DNA from: Mailhella sp.
GTDB lineage: Bacteria > Desulfobacterota > Desulfovibrionia > Desulfovibrionales > Desulfovibrionaceae
NCBI GenBank assembly: GCA_017940105.1
Contig: JAGAZG010000214.1
Location: forward strand, 1 to 31,157
Direction of reading: 5' to 3'
Length of the DNA: 31,157 nt
Positions 15,215 to 23,023 of this stretch are shown here, piece by piece. A program made the position numbers and the translations under genes. Below the pieces are notes generated by a model that searched no databases, was not told the DNA's origin, and saw nothing but the letters and a program-made list of their open reading frames with translations. Every line of letters begins with the position of its first letter. Within the stretch, counting starts at the first letter, position 1.

Positions 15215-15308
15215 CGCCTTGCGTTTGCCAGCCATTGCCAATGCGCATGGCTGGGCGTAGCATGAAAGCCATGAACTTTTTTGATAGCTTGAGCAATGGA
15301 GTCAGAAT

Positions 15309-16043
15309 ATGAAAAAACTGATGGCATGCCTTTTGCTGCTTGTCGCCGCCGCTCTTTCCGGATGCGCCGGGTCTTACTACAGGGGCGTTGACGGCAGCGG
15401 GGCATTTGTTTCTACTGTCAGGCCGGAGGTGGCCGTTATTCCAGCCGCTGGATTTGAAACGGTTTTTTCAGGCAGTACGTTATGCCTTGCAAAGCAAGGG
15501 GATGCGTTTATGGCGACTATTCCCGTACAGGTGTGGTATGGCCTTAGTGCAGGCACCGACAGGCAGCTTGCCGTTTTGCTTGCAGAATGCCCTGCGGAAT
15601 GGAACTGGAACGTCAGTTCTCACGGCGCAGAATATCAGAAATACCGCCTGCTTCGCGAGATGCGCGGGGCAGATGCAGGCTCTCCTGACCTGTTCGTTTA
15701 TATTCGCCCTGCGCGGCAGGACGCCTTTTCTGCCGCACTTGGCCAAGCTGCCTGGGCAGAAGACTGCCTTGTGGCCCGCTATGAATGGCTGAGTTCTGCA
15801 AACCATGTCAAGCTGGTGGTGGAATACAGAGAGCCTGCCACGGCTGCCGCTGAGGATCTTGTCATGGAACCCGCTGCGGTTTCGGCTTTTATCAGCCGTG
15901 CCCAGGCCTCATTTTCCAGGGAACGGCTGGATTCGAAAGAAAATGTCCAGCCAGGCCGGAGCATAAGTGCCAGGCTGCCGGATTCATCCCTGTCCGCCAT
16001 GCTGGGGTCAGTCGTGCCCGTTATCCTGTTCCGGGGGTTATGA
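15309..16043 (+). CDS. Lipoprotein of unknown function
   Basis: A 244-residue protein with a clear lipoprotein signal: KK at 2-3, a hydrophobic core, and lipobox LSGC with the acylated cysteine at position 19. The mature part (GSYYRGVDGSGAFVSTVRPE onward) should sit in the periplasm attached to a membrane. I recognise no domain. A ribosome site is poor (GGAGTCAGAAT before the ATG). It lies between hydE and the ribosomal-protein block and ends about 35 bp before the rpsF promoter; its GC and codon use fit the core genome. Confidence 0.75.
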   Translation: MKKLMACLLLLVAAALSGCAGSYYRGVDGSGAFVSTVRPEVAVIPAAGFETVFSGSTLCLAKQGDAFMATIPVQVWYGLSAGTDRQLAVLLAECPAEWNWNVSSHGAEYQKYRLLREMRGADAGSPDLFVYIRPARQDAFSAALGQAAWAEDCLVARYEWLSSANHVKLVVEYREPATAAAEDLVMEPAAVSAFISRAQASFSRERLDSKENVQPGRSISARLPDSSLSAMLGSVVPVILFRGL

Positions 16044-16075
16044 CGGAATGGTTCCATAACGTTTTTACGGTTCGC

Positions 16076-16105
16076 TTGACAGCGCGGCCTTTCTTTTTGT
16101 ATATA
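16076..16105 (+). promoter_or_regulatory. Predicted strong sigma-70 promoter of rpsF-rpsR-rplI
   Basis: Consensus TTGACA (16076-16081), an 18-base spacer and TATATA (16100-16105), followed by a leader of about 80 bases before rpsF. Confidence 0.7.
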
Positions 16106-16134
16106 GATCAACTGCCTTGTTCGCCGTATTGTGT

Positions 16135-16156
16135 TGTCTGGCTGTGTGGCCTGACA
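16135..16156 (+). promoter_or_regulatory. Hairpin in the rpsF leader, possible S6:S18 autoregulatory site
   Basis: TGTC-T-GGC (16135-16142), a 6-base loop, GCC-T-GACA (16149-16156) folds with a central T-T mismatch just before rpsF. In many bacteria the S6:S18 pair represses its own operon through a leader structure; whether this hairpin carries the required CCG-type motif was not established. Confidence 0.35.
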
Positions 16157-16190
16157 GCGGCGGACCATCGACCATAAGGAGAATAAGTTT

Positions 16191-16502
16191 ATGCGCAAAA
16201 TGGAAACACTGCTGCTCCTTTCGCCGGAGCTGTCGGTGGAACAGCGCGAAACCATCCTGAGCACCATGGATGGCGTCGTCACCCGCGAGGGTGGTAAGAT
16301 GCTTGCCGTGGATCAGTGGGGCATGCGCGATCTGGCCTATCCCGTCCGCAAGCAGATGCGCGGGTATTATGTTCGTCTTGAATATGCCGCGCCTTCTCAG
16401 CTCGTTGCCGAGCTTGAGCGCGTTCTTCGCATTACCGACGGAGTGTTCAAGTTCCTTACCGTAAAATTGGCAGACGCCGTCGAATCCGAGGAGGTTGCGT
16501 AA
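16191..16502 (+). CDS. rpsF: 30S ribosomal protein bS6
   Basis: A 103-residue protein with the S6 fold: METLLLLSPELSVEQRETIL, GMRDLAYPVRKQMRGYYVRL (the loop and strand contacting S18 and 16S rRNA) and ELERVLRITDGVFKFLTVK. It binds the central domain of 16S rRNA as a heterodimer with bS18. AAGGAGAATAAGTTT precedes the ATG. The stop overlaps the rpsR start by one base (TAATG), ensuring balanced synthesis. Confidence 0.97.
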   Translation: MRKMETLLLLSPELSVEQRETILSTMDGVVTREGGKMLAVDQWGMRDLAYPVRKQMRGYYVRLEYAAPSQLVAELERVLRITDGVFKFLTVKLADAVESEEVA

Positions 16503-16765
16503 TGGCTTTTCGTAAAAAGTTCGCCCCCCGCCGCAAGTTCTGCCGCTTCTGCGCCGATGCAGAGCTTAACCTTGATTACAAGAATCCAGACCTGCTCCGC
16601 GATTTTCTTACGGAGCGCGGCAAGATCGTAGCCCGTCGCATCACCGGCACCTGCGCCAAGCATCAGCGCGCGCTCACCACCGAAATCAAGCGTGCCCGCC
16701 AGATGGCTTTGCTCTTCTACACCTCTTCGCACAGCACCGAAGTGCTGAAGAAGTCCAATATCTAA
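16502..16765 (+). CDS. rpsR: 30S ribosomal protein bS18
   Basis: An 87-residue basic protein: FCRFCADAELNLDYKNPDLL, a region RGKIVARRITGTCAKHQR and RARQMALLFYTS are all standard S18 elements. It retains several cysteines (C18, C21, and C56 in GTCAKHQR), as in zinc-type S18 proteins. Coupled to rpsF and followed after 17 bases by rplI. Confidence 0.97.
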   Translation: MAFRKKFAPRRKFCRFCADAELNLDYKNPDLLRDFLTERGKIVARRITGTCAKHQRALTTEIKRARQMALLFYTSSHSTEVLKKSNI

Positions 16766-16782
16766 CGGCATAGGAGAATACG

Positions 16783-17301
16783 ATGAAAGTTATCCTTCGT
16801 GCCGACGTGGAAAAGCTCGGCCACCTTGGCGACATCGTGAATGTCAAGAACGGCTATGGACGCAACTTTCTGCTGCCGCAGAAGCTGGCCAGCCTTGCCA
16901 CCCCGGCCAACATCAAGGTTTTTGAACTGGAGCGCAAAAAGCTGCAGGCCCGCATGGATGCGCTTCGCGCTTCTGCTTCTGAACTTGCCGCCAAACTTGA
17001 AGGCGTCGTGGTGACCATCGCCATGCGCGTGGGTGAAAACAACAAGCTTTACGGTTCTGTCACCCCCGCCATGATTGGCGACGCCCTGGCCGGCATGGGC
17101 ATCGAAGTCGATCGCCATCGCCTGCTGCTTGACGGTTCAATCCGTACGCTTGGCGAGCATGCTGTCCGCGCTCGTCTGCATCCCGATATCGTGCCCTCGT
17201 TCACGGTGAACATCGTGTCCGAAGACAAGCACACTGCAGAAGAGCCTGCTGCTGAAGAAGCTCCCGCTGCCGAAGCAGAAGCTCCCGCAGAAAACGCTTA
17301 A
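16783..17301 (+). CDS. rplI: 50S ribosomal protein bL9
   Basis: A 172-residue L9. The N-terminal rRNA-binding domain MKVILRADVEKLGHLGDIVN then VKNGYGRNFLLPQKLA is diagnostic; a long connecting helix (about 45-75) leads to the C-terminal domain (LYGSVTPAMIGDAL). The last 30 residues are an alanine/glutamate-rich acidic tail, an extension beyond the usual about 150 residues that is seen in related proteobacteria. TAGGAGA provides the ribosome site. Confidence 0.97.
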   Translation: MKVILRADVEKLGHLGDIVNVKNGYGRNFLLPQKLASLATPANIKVFELERKKLQARMDALRASASELAAKLEGVVVTIAMRVGENNKLYGSVTPAMIGDALAGMGIEVDRHRLLLDGSIRTLGEHAVRARLHPDIVPSFTVNIVSEDKHTAEEPAAEEAPAAEAEAPAENA

Positions 17302-17313
17302 CTTTTTCTGATC

Positions 17314-18792
17314 ATGCCTGGTCAGGACATATCCGTCAGTGAAGCCGCCGCCCCCTCCGGGAGCGGCGGCTCACGCATGGTTCAGCGCCGCAGGGCAGAT
17401 GTTGCGGAACGTGCGCGCGACGATCTGCAGCGACGGGTTCCCCCTCACAGTGAAGAAGCGGAGCAGGCTGTCCTCAGCGGCGTTTTTCTGCGCCCGGACC
17501 TGCTTCATGAAATCATCGACGAAATCAGCCCGGCAGATTTTTACCTGCCTGCCAACAGAATCATTTTCGGCGCTTTTGTTTCTCTGTATTCCCAGAACAG
17601 CCCTGTTGACGAAGTTACGGTCTTTGACTGGCTGAACAGTCACGGTCAGCTTGAAGACGCCGGGGGCGGCGCTTACATAGCCGATCTCAGCGGTGCGGTG
17701 GTAAGCGGGGCTAATGCCGTGCACTGGGCAAAGATAGTGCGCGACAAATCAATGCAGCGCGCCCTTATTGACGCTTCTGCGCAGATCATCAGCAACTGCT
17801 ATGACGCTTCAAAGGACGTTCCTGAACTGATAGACGAATCGGAACGCTCCATTTTTGCCATTTCTGAAAGGGCCAACAGCAAAACGTTTTCAAGCAGCGG
17901 CGAGCTGGTGAGATCAGTGTTCGACCAGCTTCTGGAGCGCTACAATAATAAGAGCCTGACCACGGGCGTTCCCACCGGCTATCATGGCCTTGACAAGATG
18001 ACCGGCGGCTTGCAGCCCACAGATCTCATTATCATCGCAGCAAGGCCATCCATGGGCAAGACGGCTTTTGCCCTGAATGTGGCCATGCGGGCTGCCATGG
18101 CGGCGGGTTCATCCGTCGCGGTGTTTTCGCTTGAAATGAGCAAAGAATCACTGATGGACCGCATGCTCTGCGTGTGGGGCAAAGTGGAGCTTTCCCGCGT
18201 GCGCCGCGGCTTTCTTGAGGACGACGACTGGGCCAGGCTTTCTGCCTCGGCAGACGCGCTTTCACGCGCCAAGATTTATATTGACGATACTGCCGGACTT
18301 TCTCCTCTCATGCTGAGAGCCCGGTGTCGGCGGCTTAAGGCGGAGCATGGGCTTGACCTTGTCATTGTCGATTACCTTCAGCTCATGCATTCTGCAAGAA
18401 ATGACTCCAGAGAACTGGAAATTTCTGATATATCCAGAAATTTAAAGGCTCTTGCAAAAGAACTTAAGGTCCCGGTGATTGCCCTTTCGCAGCTCAACCG
18501 AAAGGTTGAGGAACGTACGGACAAGCGCCCCGTGCTTTCTGATTTGCGCGAATCCGGAGCCATAGAACAGGACGCCGACGTCATCATGTTCATCCATCGT
18601 GAAGATGCCTACCATAAGAAAAATGACCGGCCAAAAACCGGCATAGCTGAAATCATCATCGGCAAGCACAGAAACGGCCCAACCGGAACGGTCGAGCTTT
18701 CGTACCGTCCGGAGTACACGGCTTTTGAGGAGCTTGACACCATGTATTATGATTCCCCCCAGCCGGAGATGACTGAACAGCCTAAGGGATGA
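17314..18792 (+). CDS. dnaB: Replicative DNA helicase DnaB
   Basis: A 492-residue hexameric helicase that unwinds DNA at the replication fork. The N-terminal domain starts near VPPHSEEAEQAVLSGVFLRP (42-61). The RecA-like motor has Walker A ARPSMGKT (243-250), FSLEMS (271-276), Walker B IVDYLQLM (351-358) and the linker motif LSQLNRKVEERTDKRP. Residues 1-21 are glycine/serine/alanine-rich with no good ribosome site before ATG 17314; ATG 17377 (M22) is a reasonable alternative start. It follows rplI closely, the usual rpsF-rpsR-rplI-dnaB order. Confidence 0.95.
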   Translation: MPGQDISVSEAAAPSGSGGSRMVQRRRADVAERARDDLQRRVPPHSEEAEQAVLSGVFLRPDLLHEIIDEISPADFYLPANRIIFGAFVSLYSQNSPVDEVTVFDWLNSHGQLEDAGGGAYIADLSGAVVSGANAVHWAKIVRDKSMQRALIDASAQIISNCYDASKDVPELIDESERSIFAISERANSKTFSSSGELVRSVFDQLLERYNNKSLTTGVPTGYHGLDKMTGGLQPTDLIIIAARPSMGKTAFALNVAMRAAMAAGSSVAVFSLEMSKESLMDRMLCVWGKVELSRVRRGFLEDDDWARLSASADALSRAKIYIDDTAGLSPLMLRARCRRLKAEHGLDLVIVDYLQLMHSARNDSRELEISDISRNLKALAKELKVPVIALSQLNRKVEERTDKRPVLSDLRESGAIEQDADVIMFIHREDAYHKKNDRPKTGIAEIIIGKHRNGPTGTVELSYRPEYTAFEELDTMYYDSPQPEMTEQPKG

Positions 18793-18853
18793 TGCGTTCT
18801 GGAAAGAGTGCTGGTGATTTTAGCTGCGTTTCTACCATAAGGGGAAGAGCAAC

Positions 18854-19744
18854 ATGCCTTTTTATACCATGAACGAGCTTCTGGCCATTGATCCGGCTGC
18901 CGATTGGTGCATCGGCCATTTCAACGTGCATAATTACACGACCCTGGGCGGAGTGATCAGAGCGGCTGAAGAGACGAGGTCTCCGGCCATACTTGCGCTT
19001 GGGGCGCAGGCATACCGCCATATCGGCATGGAAAACATCATAGCCCTGTGCCGTTCGGCTGCAGAGCAGAGCTCCGGCAAGTTTGCGCTGCATGTGGATC
19101 ATGCGCGCGACCTCAAACTGATAGGAAAAGCCCTGCGCCTGGGCGTTTCTTCCGTCATGTTTGACGGATCGTCGCTGCCGTTTAAAGACAACATACGCAT
19201 GACCCGCGAGATGGTGCAGATGGCCCATGATTACGGTGCCAGCGCAGAAGGAGAGGTGGGCGAAGTTCCCATGCCTGGCGGAAGCAGAGATGACATCATG
19301 TATACGGATCCCGATCAGGCGGCAGAATTTGCCGAAAAAACCGGCGTGGATTTTCTTGCCGTTTCACTTGGATCTATCCATGGCATGAAGACTTCTTCCA
19401 TGGATCTGGATCAGGAGCTTCTAAAAAAGCTCCGTTCCATTGGTGTTCCCCTGGTTCTGCACGGGGCGTCAGGTGTAACGGAAGATGCCATAAGAAAAGC
19501 TACGCGCAATGGGCTGCGCAAGATCAATATCAATACGGCACTCAAGGGCGCTGCTGTCAGCCGCATTCGCGAACGGCTTGCCCAGGATCCTGATTGCGAT
19601 CTTTTGCCGCTTTTGGAAAGCGGACGAGAAGGGGTGCGCGCATTGGCCGCGCACTATATGGAGCTGTTTGGGTCAGCCGGACGGCTTGAAGGATGCCGGG
19701 TTTCAGAAAATACGCTGCCGGAGCATATGCTGCAGGGCGAATAG
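18854..19744 (+). CDS. Class II (zinc) ketose-bisphosphate aldolase
   Basis: A 296-residue aldolase of the fructose/tagatose-bisphosphate class II family. HVDHA (80-84) supplies the catalytic aspartate D82 and zinc ligand H83; AEGEVGEVPMPGG (131-143) is the metal and loop region; GSIHG (173-177) gives H176 and LHGASG (202-207) gives H203, both zinc ligands; KININT (223-228) contacts phosphate. It cleaves a ketose bisphosphate to dihydroxyacetone phosphate plus an aldehyde; the exact sugar cannot be set from sequence. AAGGGGAAGAG precedes the ATG. The PfkB kinase starts 20 bases downstream, suggesting kinase and aldolase act in series, either glycolytic or on a modified sugar. Confidence 0.88.
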   Translation: MPFYTMNELLAIDPAADWCIGHFNVHNYTTLGGVIRAAEETRSPAILALGAQAYRHIGMENIIALCRSAAEQSSGKFALHVDHARDLKLIGKALRLGVSSVMFDGSSLPFKDNIRMTREMVQMAHDYGASAEGEVGEVPMPGGSRDDIMYTDPDQAAEFAEKTGVDFLAVSLGSIHGMKTSSMDLDQELLKKLRSIGVPLVLHGASGVTEDAIRKATRNGLRKININTALKGAAVSRIRERLAQDPDCDLLPLLESGREGVRALAAHYMELFGSAGRLEGCRVSENTLPEHMLQGE

Positions 19745-19764
19745 CCTTTCTGTCTGGAGCGGCC

Positions 19765-20670
19765 ATGAAGATCATCTGCATAGGCAATCTGTTTTTAGAC
19801 CGCGTGTACCGCGTGCCAGAACTGATGCTTCGTCCATGCAAGGTCGCGTCGTCAAGCGTAGTCAGAAGGGGCGGGGGACCTGCGCCTACAGCTGCAATTG
19901 CAGCCGCTCGCATGGGCATGCCAACCTCTTTCTGGGGGCGCATTGGCGATGATGCCGAAGGCCAGTGGCTTATGCAAAGCCTGGCGGTGCGCGGCGTGGA
20001 TGTCTCCGGCATGGTTGTGTGCCCGCGTTCAAGCACGGCATGTTCCGTCATAATGGTCGATCCTTCTGGCGAAAGGCAGATCCTCGCGTATACAGATCCG
20101 GCCATGGACGCCGGCATCGACAAGCTGCCTCTTCATGAGATTGACAGTGAAACCTTCATATTAAGCGACATGCGCTGGCTTTCTGTCATGCCGCAGGTGA
20201 TGGACATCGCCGCCAGAAAAAAAATCCCTGTGCTGCTTGATGTGGATGTGGTTTCTGACGACCGGCGCTATATGGAATGCGTGGAAAAGGCTGATTATGT
20301 CATATGCGCAGACCTCGGCCTTAAAAAACTTGCCGGATGCGAAGACACGCATGAGGCCCTGCTGAATCTTGGAGCAAGATGCAGGGGCATTGTGGCCGCA
20401 ACGCAGGGTGACAAAGGCTCGTTATGGAACCTGGACGGCAAGATCGTTCATGTACCTTCTTTTCCTGTGCTTGTTGCGGACAGCACAGGGGCCGGCGATG
20501 TCTTTCACGGCACGCTGGCCGCAGGACTTGCGAAAGGGCTGGGCATTCTGGATTCTGCCGGCAGGGCGTCCGCTGCATCTTCGCTGCTTTGCCGCAACGG
20601 GAGGGGGTGGGATGGAATCCCTTCGCTTGATGAAGTCAGGCGCTTTATGGCTAAGGAGAAAAAACAGTGA
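19765..20670 (+). CDS. PfkB-family sugar kinase, sulfofructose-kinase (YihV)-like
   Basis: A 301-residue ribokinase-fold enzyme; ATG 19765 follows GGAGCGG. RRGGGPAPTAAIAAARMG (34-51) and STGAGDVFHG (240-249, catalytic base D245) are the two PfkB signatures. Compared from memory with E. coli sulfofructose kinase YihV, it shares the GGGPA-TAA block, the DxRW box and the ending G-GIP; K26 and R137 fall where YihV has the sulfonate-contacting K27 and R138, whereas YihV N109 corresponds to alanine 108. It may phosphorylate a ketose such as fructose 1-position, fructose 6-phosphate, or a sulfosugar. It pairs with the upstream class II aldolase. No glycosidase, isomerase or sulfolactaldehyde enzyme is present nearby. 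Confidence 0.8.
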   Translation: MKIICIGNLFLDRVYRVPELMLRPCKVASSSVVRRGGGPAPTAAIAAARMGMPTSFWGRIGDDAEGQWLMQSLAVRGVDVSGMVVCPRSSTACSVIMVDPSGERQILAYTDPAMDAGIDKLPLHEIDSETFILSDMRWLSVMPQVMDIAARKKIPVLLDVDVVSDDRRYMECVEKADYVICADLGLKKLAGCEDTHEALLNLGARCRGIVAATQGDKGSLWNLDGKIVHVPSFPVLVADSTGAGDVFHGTLAAGLAKGLGILDSAGRASAASSLLCRNGRGWDGIPSLDEVRRFMAKEKKQ

Positions 20671-20953
20671 GGCCGAGCCAGATTTTTTAAGATTGTTTTT
20701 TAAAGAACAAGCAATGACCGTAAGAACTGCTTTTCTGCAATAAAGCACAGCGCCATACTGAGTTACTTCATCGATTCAAGAAAAGACCTGCAAAAAATAT
20801 GCAGCCTTGTATATGCAAAAATGCATATGATGTGAAAAAAAACAACAAACGGTGAGCAATAAGAATTTACAACATTGCAAAAAAGTTGTGTAGTCCTGAC
20901 AGGAAATTTTATAATTTAGTGATTTGTTGGATAAATATGATTCTATTGAATTT
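20671..20953. other. AT-rich noncoding region upstream of the TRAP operon
   Basis: No gene was seen. It contains the ATATGCA half-site at 20797-20803 and the complete palindrome at 20811-20828, described separately. No good terminator for the pfkB transcript was found; short T-runs at 20683-20700 lack a stable stem. Confidence 0.5.
20811..20828. promoter_or_regulatory. 18-bp palindrome, candidate enhancer site for the TRAP operon
   Basis: ATATGCAAAAATGCATAT: 7-bp arms with a 4-base spacer, centred about 150 bp upstream of the -12 element of the sigma-54 promoter, the normal distance for an enhancer-binding protein. It differs by one base from the site before islA (25131-25148). An extra half-site sits at 20797-20803. 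Confidence 0.65.
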
Positions 20954-20969
20954 TGGCATGGATATTGCA
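20954..20969 (+). promoter_or_regulatory. Sigma-54 promoter of the TRAP transporter operon
   Basis: TGGCATGGATATTGCA matches the -24/-12 consensus TGGCAC-N5-TTGCA with one difference; GG and GC are correctly spaced. Transcription should start near 20981, giving a leader of about 225 bases. Confidence 0.85.
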
Positions 20970-21015
20970 AAGAATGTACAGTTTGTTCCGTCCGCATAAA
21001 TCGTTATTGCGACTG

Positions 21016-21155
21016 GTATTGACACATTTTTAACAATGTCAATACAAGACCAATCATTTGCGTAAGACTGTGCCGCTTGCCTTTTTGTCAGGCGGACACC
21101 TGCGAATGAAATAAACTGGAAGTTGATATTTATTTCCCATACCGGGAATAAATAT
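21016..21155 (+). promoter_or_regulatory. Structured 5' leader of dctP with two inverted repeats
   Basis: The first is a perfect 9-bp repeat GTATTGACA (21016-21024) / TGTCAATAC (21037-21045) with a 12-base loop. The second pairs ATATTTATTTCCC (21126-21138) with GGGAATAAATAT (21144-21155), one bulged T and a 5-base loop. Neither has a T-tract, so they are more likely stability or regulatory elements than terminators. No known riboswitch was recognised. Confidence 0.5.
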
Positions 21156-21207
21156 ATTTGGCGTCAAGGGTACTTTTTTATGTTTTTTCATTAATTAAGG
21201 AGATGTT

Positions 21208-22326
21208 ATGAAAAAACTTGGTGTGTTCTTCCTTTCCATGTGCATGGCTACCGGCTGCCTCGCCAGCAATGCAATGGCTGCTAAGTACACCCTTCAGATT
21301 CAGACCGCTCTGACCAACTCCTCCATATACATGAGGACGCTGGAGCGCTTCAAGGCCAACGTGGAAAAACTTTCCAAGGGCGACCTCGCTGTCGAACTGC
21401 TGGCTGCCGGCGCTATCGTGAAGCCTTTTGAAATCTACGGTGCAGTGAGCGAAGGCCTTGTCAATGGCGGCATGGCCTGGACCCATTACAACTCTGGCCT
21501 CAACCCCGCTGGCACGCTGTTCTCCGCTCCTTGCGGCGGCATCGGCTACGGCCTTGACCAGGCCAGCGTCATGGCCTGGATTTTTGAAGGCGACGGCGGC
21601 AAGCTGCTCAACAGATACTATCAGGAAGCCTGCAAGCAGGACATCGTTGCTTTCGCTGTCCTTCCCATGGGTCCCGAAGCTTTCGGCTGGTTCCATAAGA
21701 CCTACACCACCCTCGAAGAAATCAACAAGCTGAAGTTCCGCTGCCCTCCGGGAGTGCCTGCTGAAATCTTCCACGAAATGGGCATGCCTGCCGTTTCCAT
21801 GGGCGGACCAGACATCATTCCTGCCGCTCAGAAGGGCGTTATTGACTGCGCAGAATGGATCGCCCCCGCCGAAGACATCGCCATGGGCTTTGACCAGATC
21901 TGGAAGCACCTGTATCTGCAGGGACTGCATCAGGCTCTTTCCATTGGTGACGTTGTCATCAACAAGACCTGGTACAATAAGCTGCCTGAAGATCTGCGCA
22001 ACATCCTTGATGTCTGCCTGAAGCTCTGCGTGGTTGACCAGAACAACATGAACATCAAGCTGCACTCCGAAGCTCTCAAGAAGATCGTGGAAGGCGGCGT
22101 TGTTCTCGATCAGACTCCTCCCGAGTACTACAATGCCTTCATGAAGGCTACCCGTGCCGTGTTTGACCGCTATGCTGCCAAGGACGCCTTCTTCAAGGAA
22201 GTCATGGATAACGAGATCGCCTGGGCCAAGCTGACGGTGCCTTTCCAGATGCGCGCCAACGGCCTGTTCTACACCCTTGGCAAGACCGCCATGGATGAAG
22301 GTCTCATCACTGACTACAAGAAGTAG
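21208..22326 (+). CDS. dctP: TRAP transporter substrate-binding protein (DctP-type), likely for isethionate
   Basis: A 372-residue periplasmic solute receptor. Residues 1-24 form a signal peptide (KK then LGVFFLSMCMATGCLASNAM, cut after AMA). KFRCPPGVPAEIFHEMGM is the family's ligand segment, with the arginine that normally clamps the acid group of the substrate; MGGPDIIPAAQKGVIDCAEW is the next conserved block. AAGGAGATGTT precedes the ATG. The gene leads dctP-dctQ-dctM, has its own sigma-54 promoter and is followed by a strong hairpin. Because islAB lies downstream under the same type of control, isethionate is the most likely ligand; other C2-C3 sulfonates remain possible. Codon use is highly biased, consistent with strong expression. 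Confidence 0.9.
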   Translation: MKKLGVFFLSMCMATGCLASNAMAAKYTLQIQTALTNSSIYMRTLERFKANVEKLSKGDLAVELLAAGAIVKPFEIYGAVSEGLVNGGMAWTHYNSGLNPAGTLFSAPCGGIGYGLDQASVMAWIFEGDGGKLLNRYYQEACKQDIVAFAVLPMGPEAFGWFHKTYTTLEEINKLKFRCPPGVPAEIFHEMGMPAVSMGGPDIIPAAQKGVIDCAEWIAPAEDIAMGFDQIWKHLYLQGLHQALSIGDVVINKTWYNKLPEDLRNILDVCLKLCVVDQNNMNIKLHSEALKKIVEGGVVLDQTPPEYYNAFMKATRAVFDRYAAKDAFFKEVMDNEIAWAKLTVPFQMRANGLFYTLGKTAMDEGLITDYKK

Positions 22327-22354
22327 TTCAACCTGTGTCATAAGTTAGCCTTTG

Positions 22355-22388
22355 AGCCGGAGGAAGGCTTGCCTTCCTCCGGCTTTTT
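22355..22388 (+). terminator. Hairpin with T-tract between dctP and dctQ
   Basis: AGCCGGAGGAAGGC (22355-22368) and GCCTTCCTCCGGCT (22371-22384) make a perfect 14-bp stem, then TTTTT. The dctQ ribosome site GGAGG (22389-22393) starts at once after the T-run. Partial readthrough would give more DctP than membrane subunits. Confidence 0.88.
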
Positions 22389-22397
22389 GGAGGAAAT

Positions 22398-23012
22398 ATG
22401 GGATACACCTATGAACAGGCCATGGCACAGGTGCCAGCTGGCGCTCATAAGGTAATTAATTTTTTTGACGGGCTGAGCGGCTTCATCGGCAAGTCAGCGT
22501 CATGGCTTTGCGTGCCTATGATCGCCTTTCTGATTTGTGAGGTGTTCCTGCGCTATGGCTTTAACAAGCCAACAGTGTGGGCCAATGACCTCACCGTGCT
22601 CTGCTACGGCATCATGTACATGCTGGCCTCGCCCTTCTGCCTGCGCGACGGCGGGCACGTGCGCACTGACTTTTTTTACCATACATGGTCCGTGCGTGCC
22701 AAGGCCATCTCTGACATGGCGCATTACATACTGCTTTTCTATCCGGCTCACATTATCTTTTTGTATGTTGGGTGGAAATATTTTGCCAGCTCTTTTGCCA
22801 AGCTTGAATCTTCTCCCGAAAGCAGCTGGGGCATGTGGATCTGGCCAGCCAAGGGCGCAATCGTCCTTTATATCATCCTTACGATGACGCAGGGCCTCTC
22901 TGAGGTCTTAAAATGCTGGTATCGTTTTAAAACCAAAGTGGATCTGTGGCATGACTGCCCCGAGGCTGACGTGCATGACTTCTCCACGGCGGAATGCAAG
23001 CCAGAGGCATAA
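22398..23012 (+). CDS. dctQ: TRAP transporter small membrane subunit (DctQ-type)
   Basis: A 204-residue protein with four hydrophobic segments (about residues 30-55, 62-82, 105-132 and 150-175), the usual DctQ topology. GKSASWLCVPMIAFLICEVF leads the first, and DGGHVRTDFFYHTW (about 92-105) matches the conserved loop between helices 2 and 3. It pairs with DctM to form the sodium-driven transport unit. Its ribosome site abuts the dctP terminator. The C-terminal about 30 residues are polar and cytoplasmic. Confidence 0.88.
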   Translation: MGYTYEQAMAQVPAGAHKVINFFDGLSGFIGKSASWLCVPMIAFLICEVFLRYGFNKPTVWANDLTVLCYGIMYMLASPFCLRDGGHVRTDFFYHTWSVRAKAISDMAHYILLFYPAHIIFLYVGWKYFASSFAKLESSPESSWGMWIWPAKGAIVLYIILTMTQGLSEVLKCWYRFKTKVDLWHDCPEADVHDFSTAECKPEA

Positions 23013-23023
23013 GGAGTCGCGCA

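Noticed and set aside
21178..22341. A 387-codon antisense open frame over dctP
   Set aside because: Same codon-bias shadow; it has no ribosome site or recognisable motif and dctP is certain.
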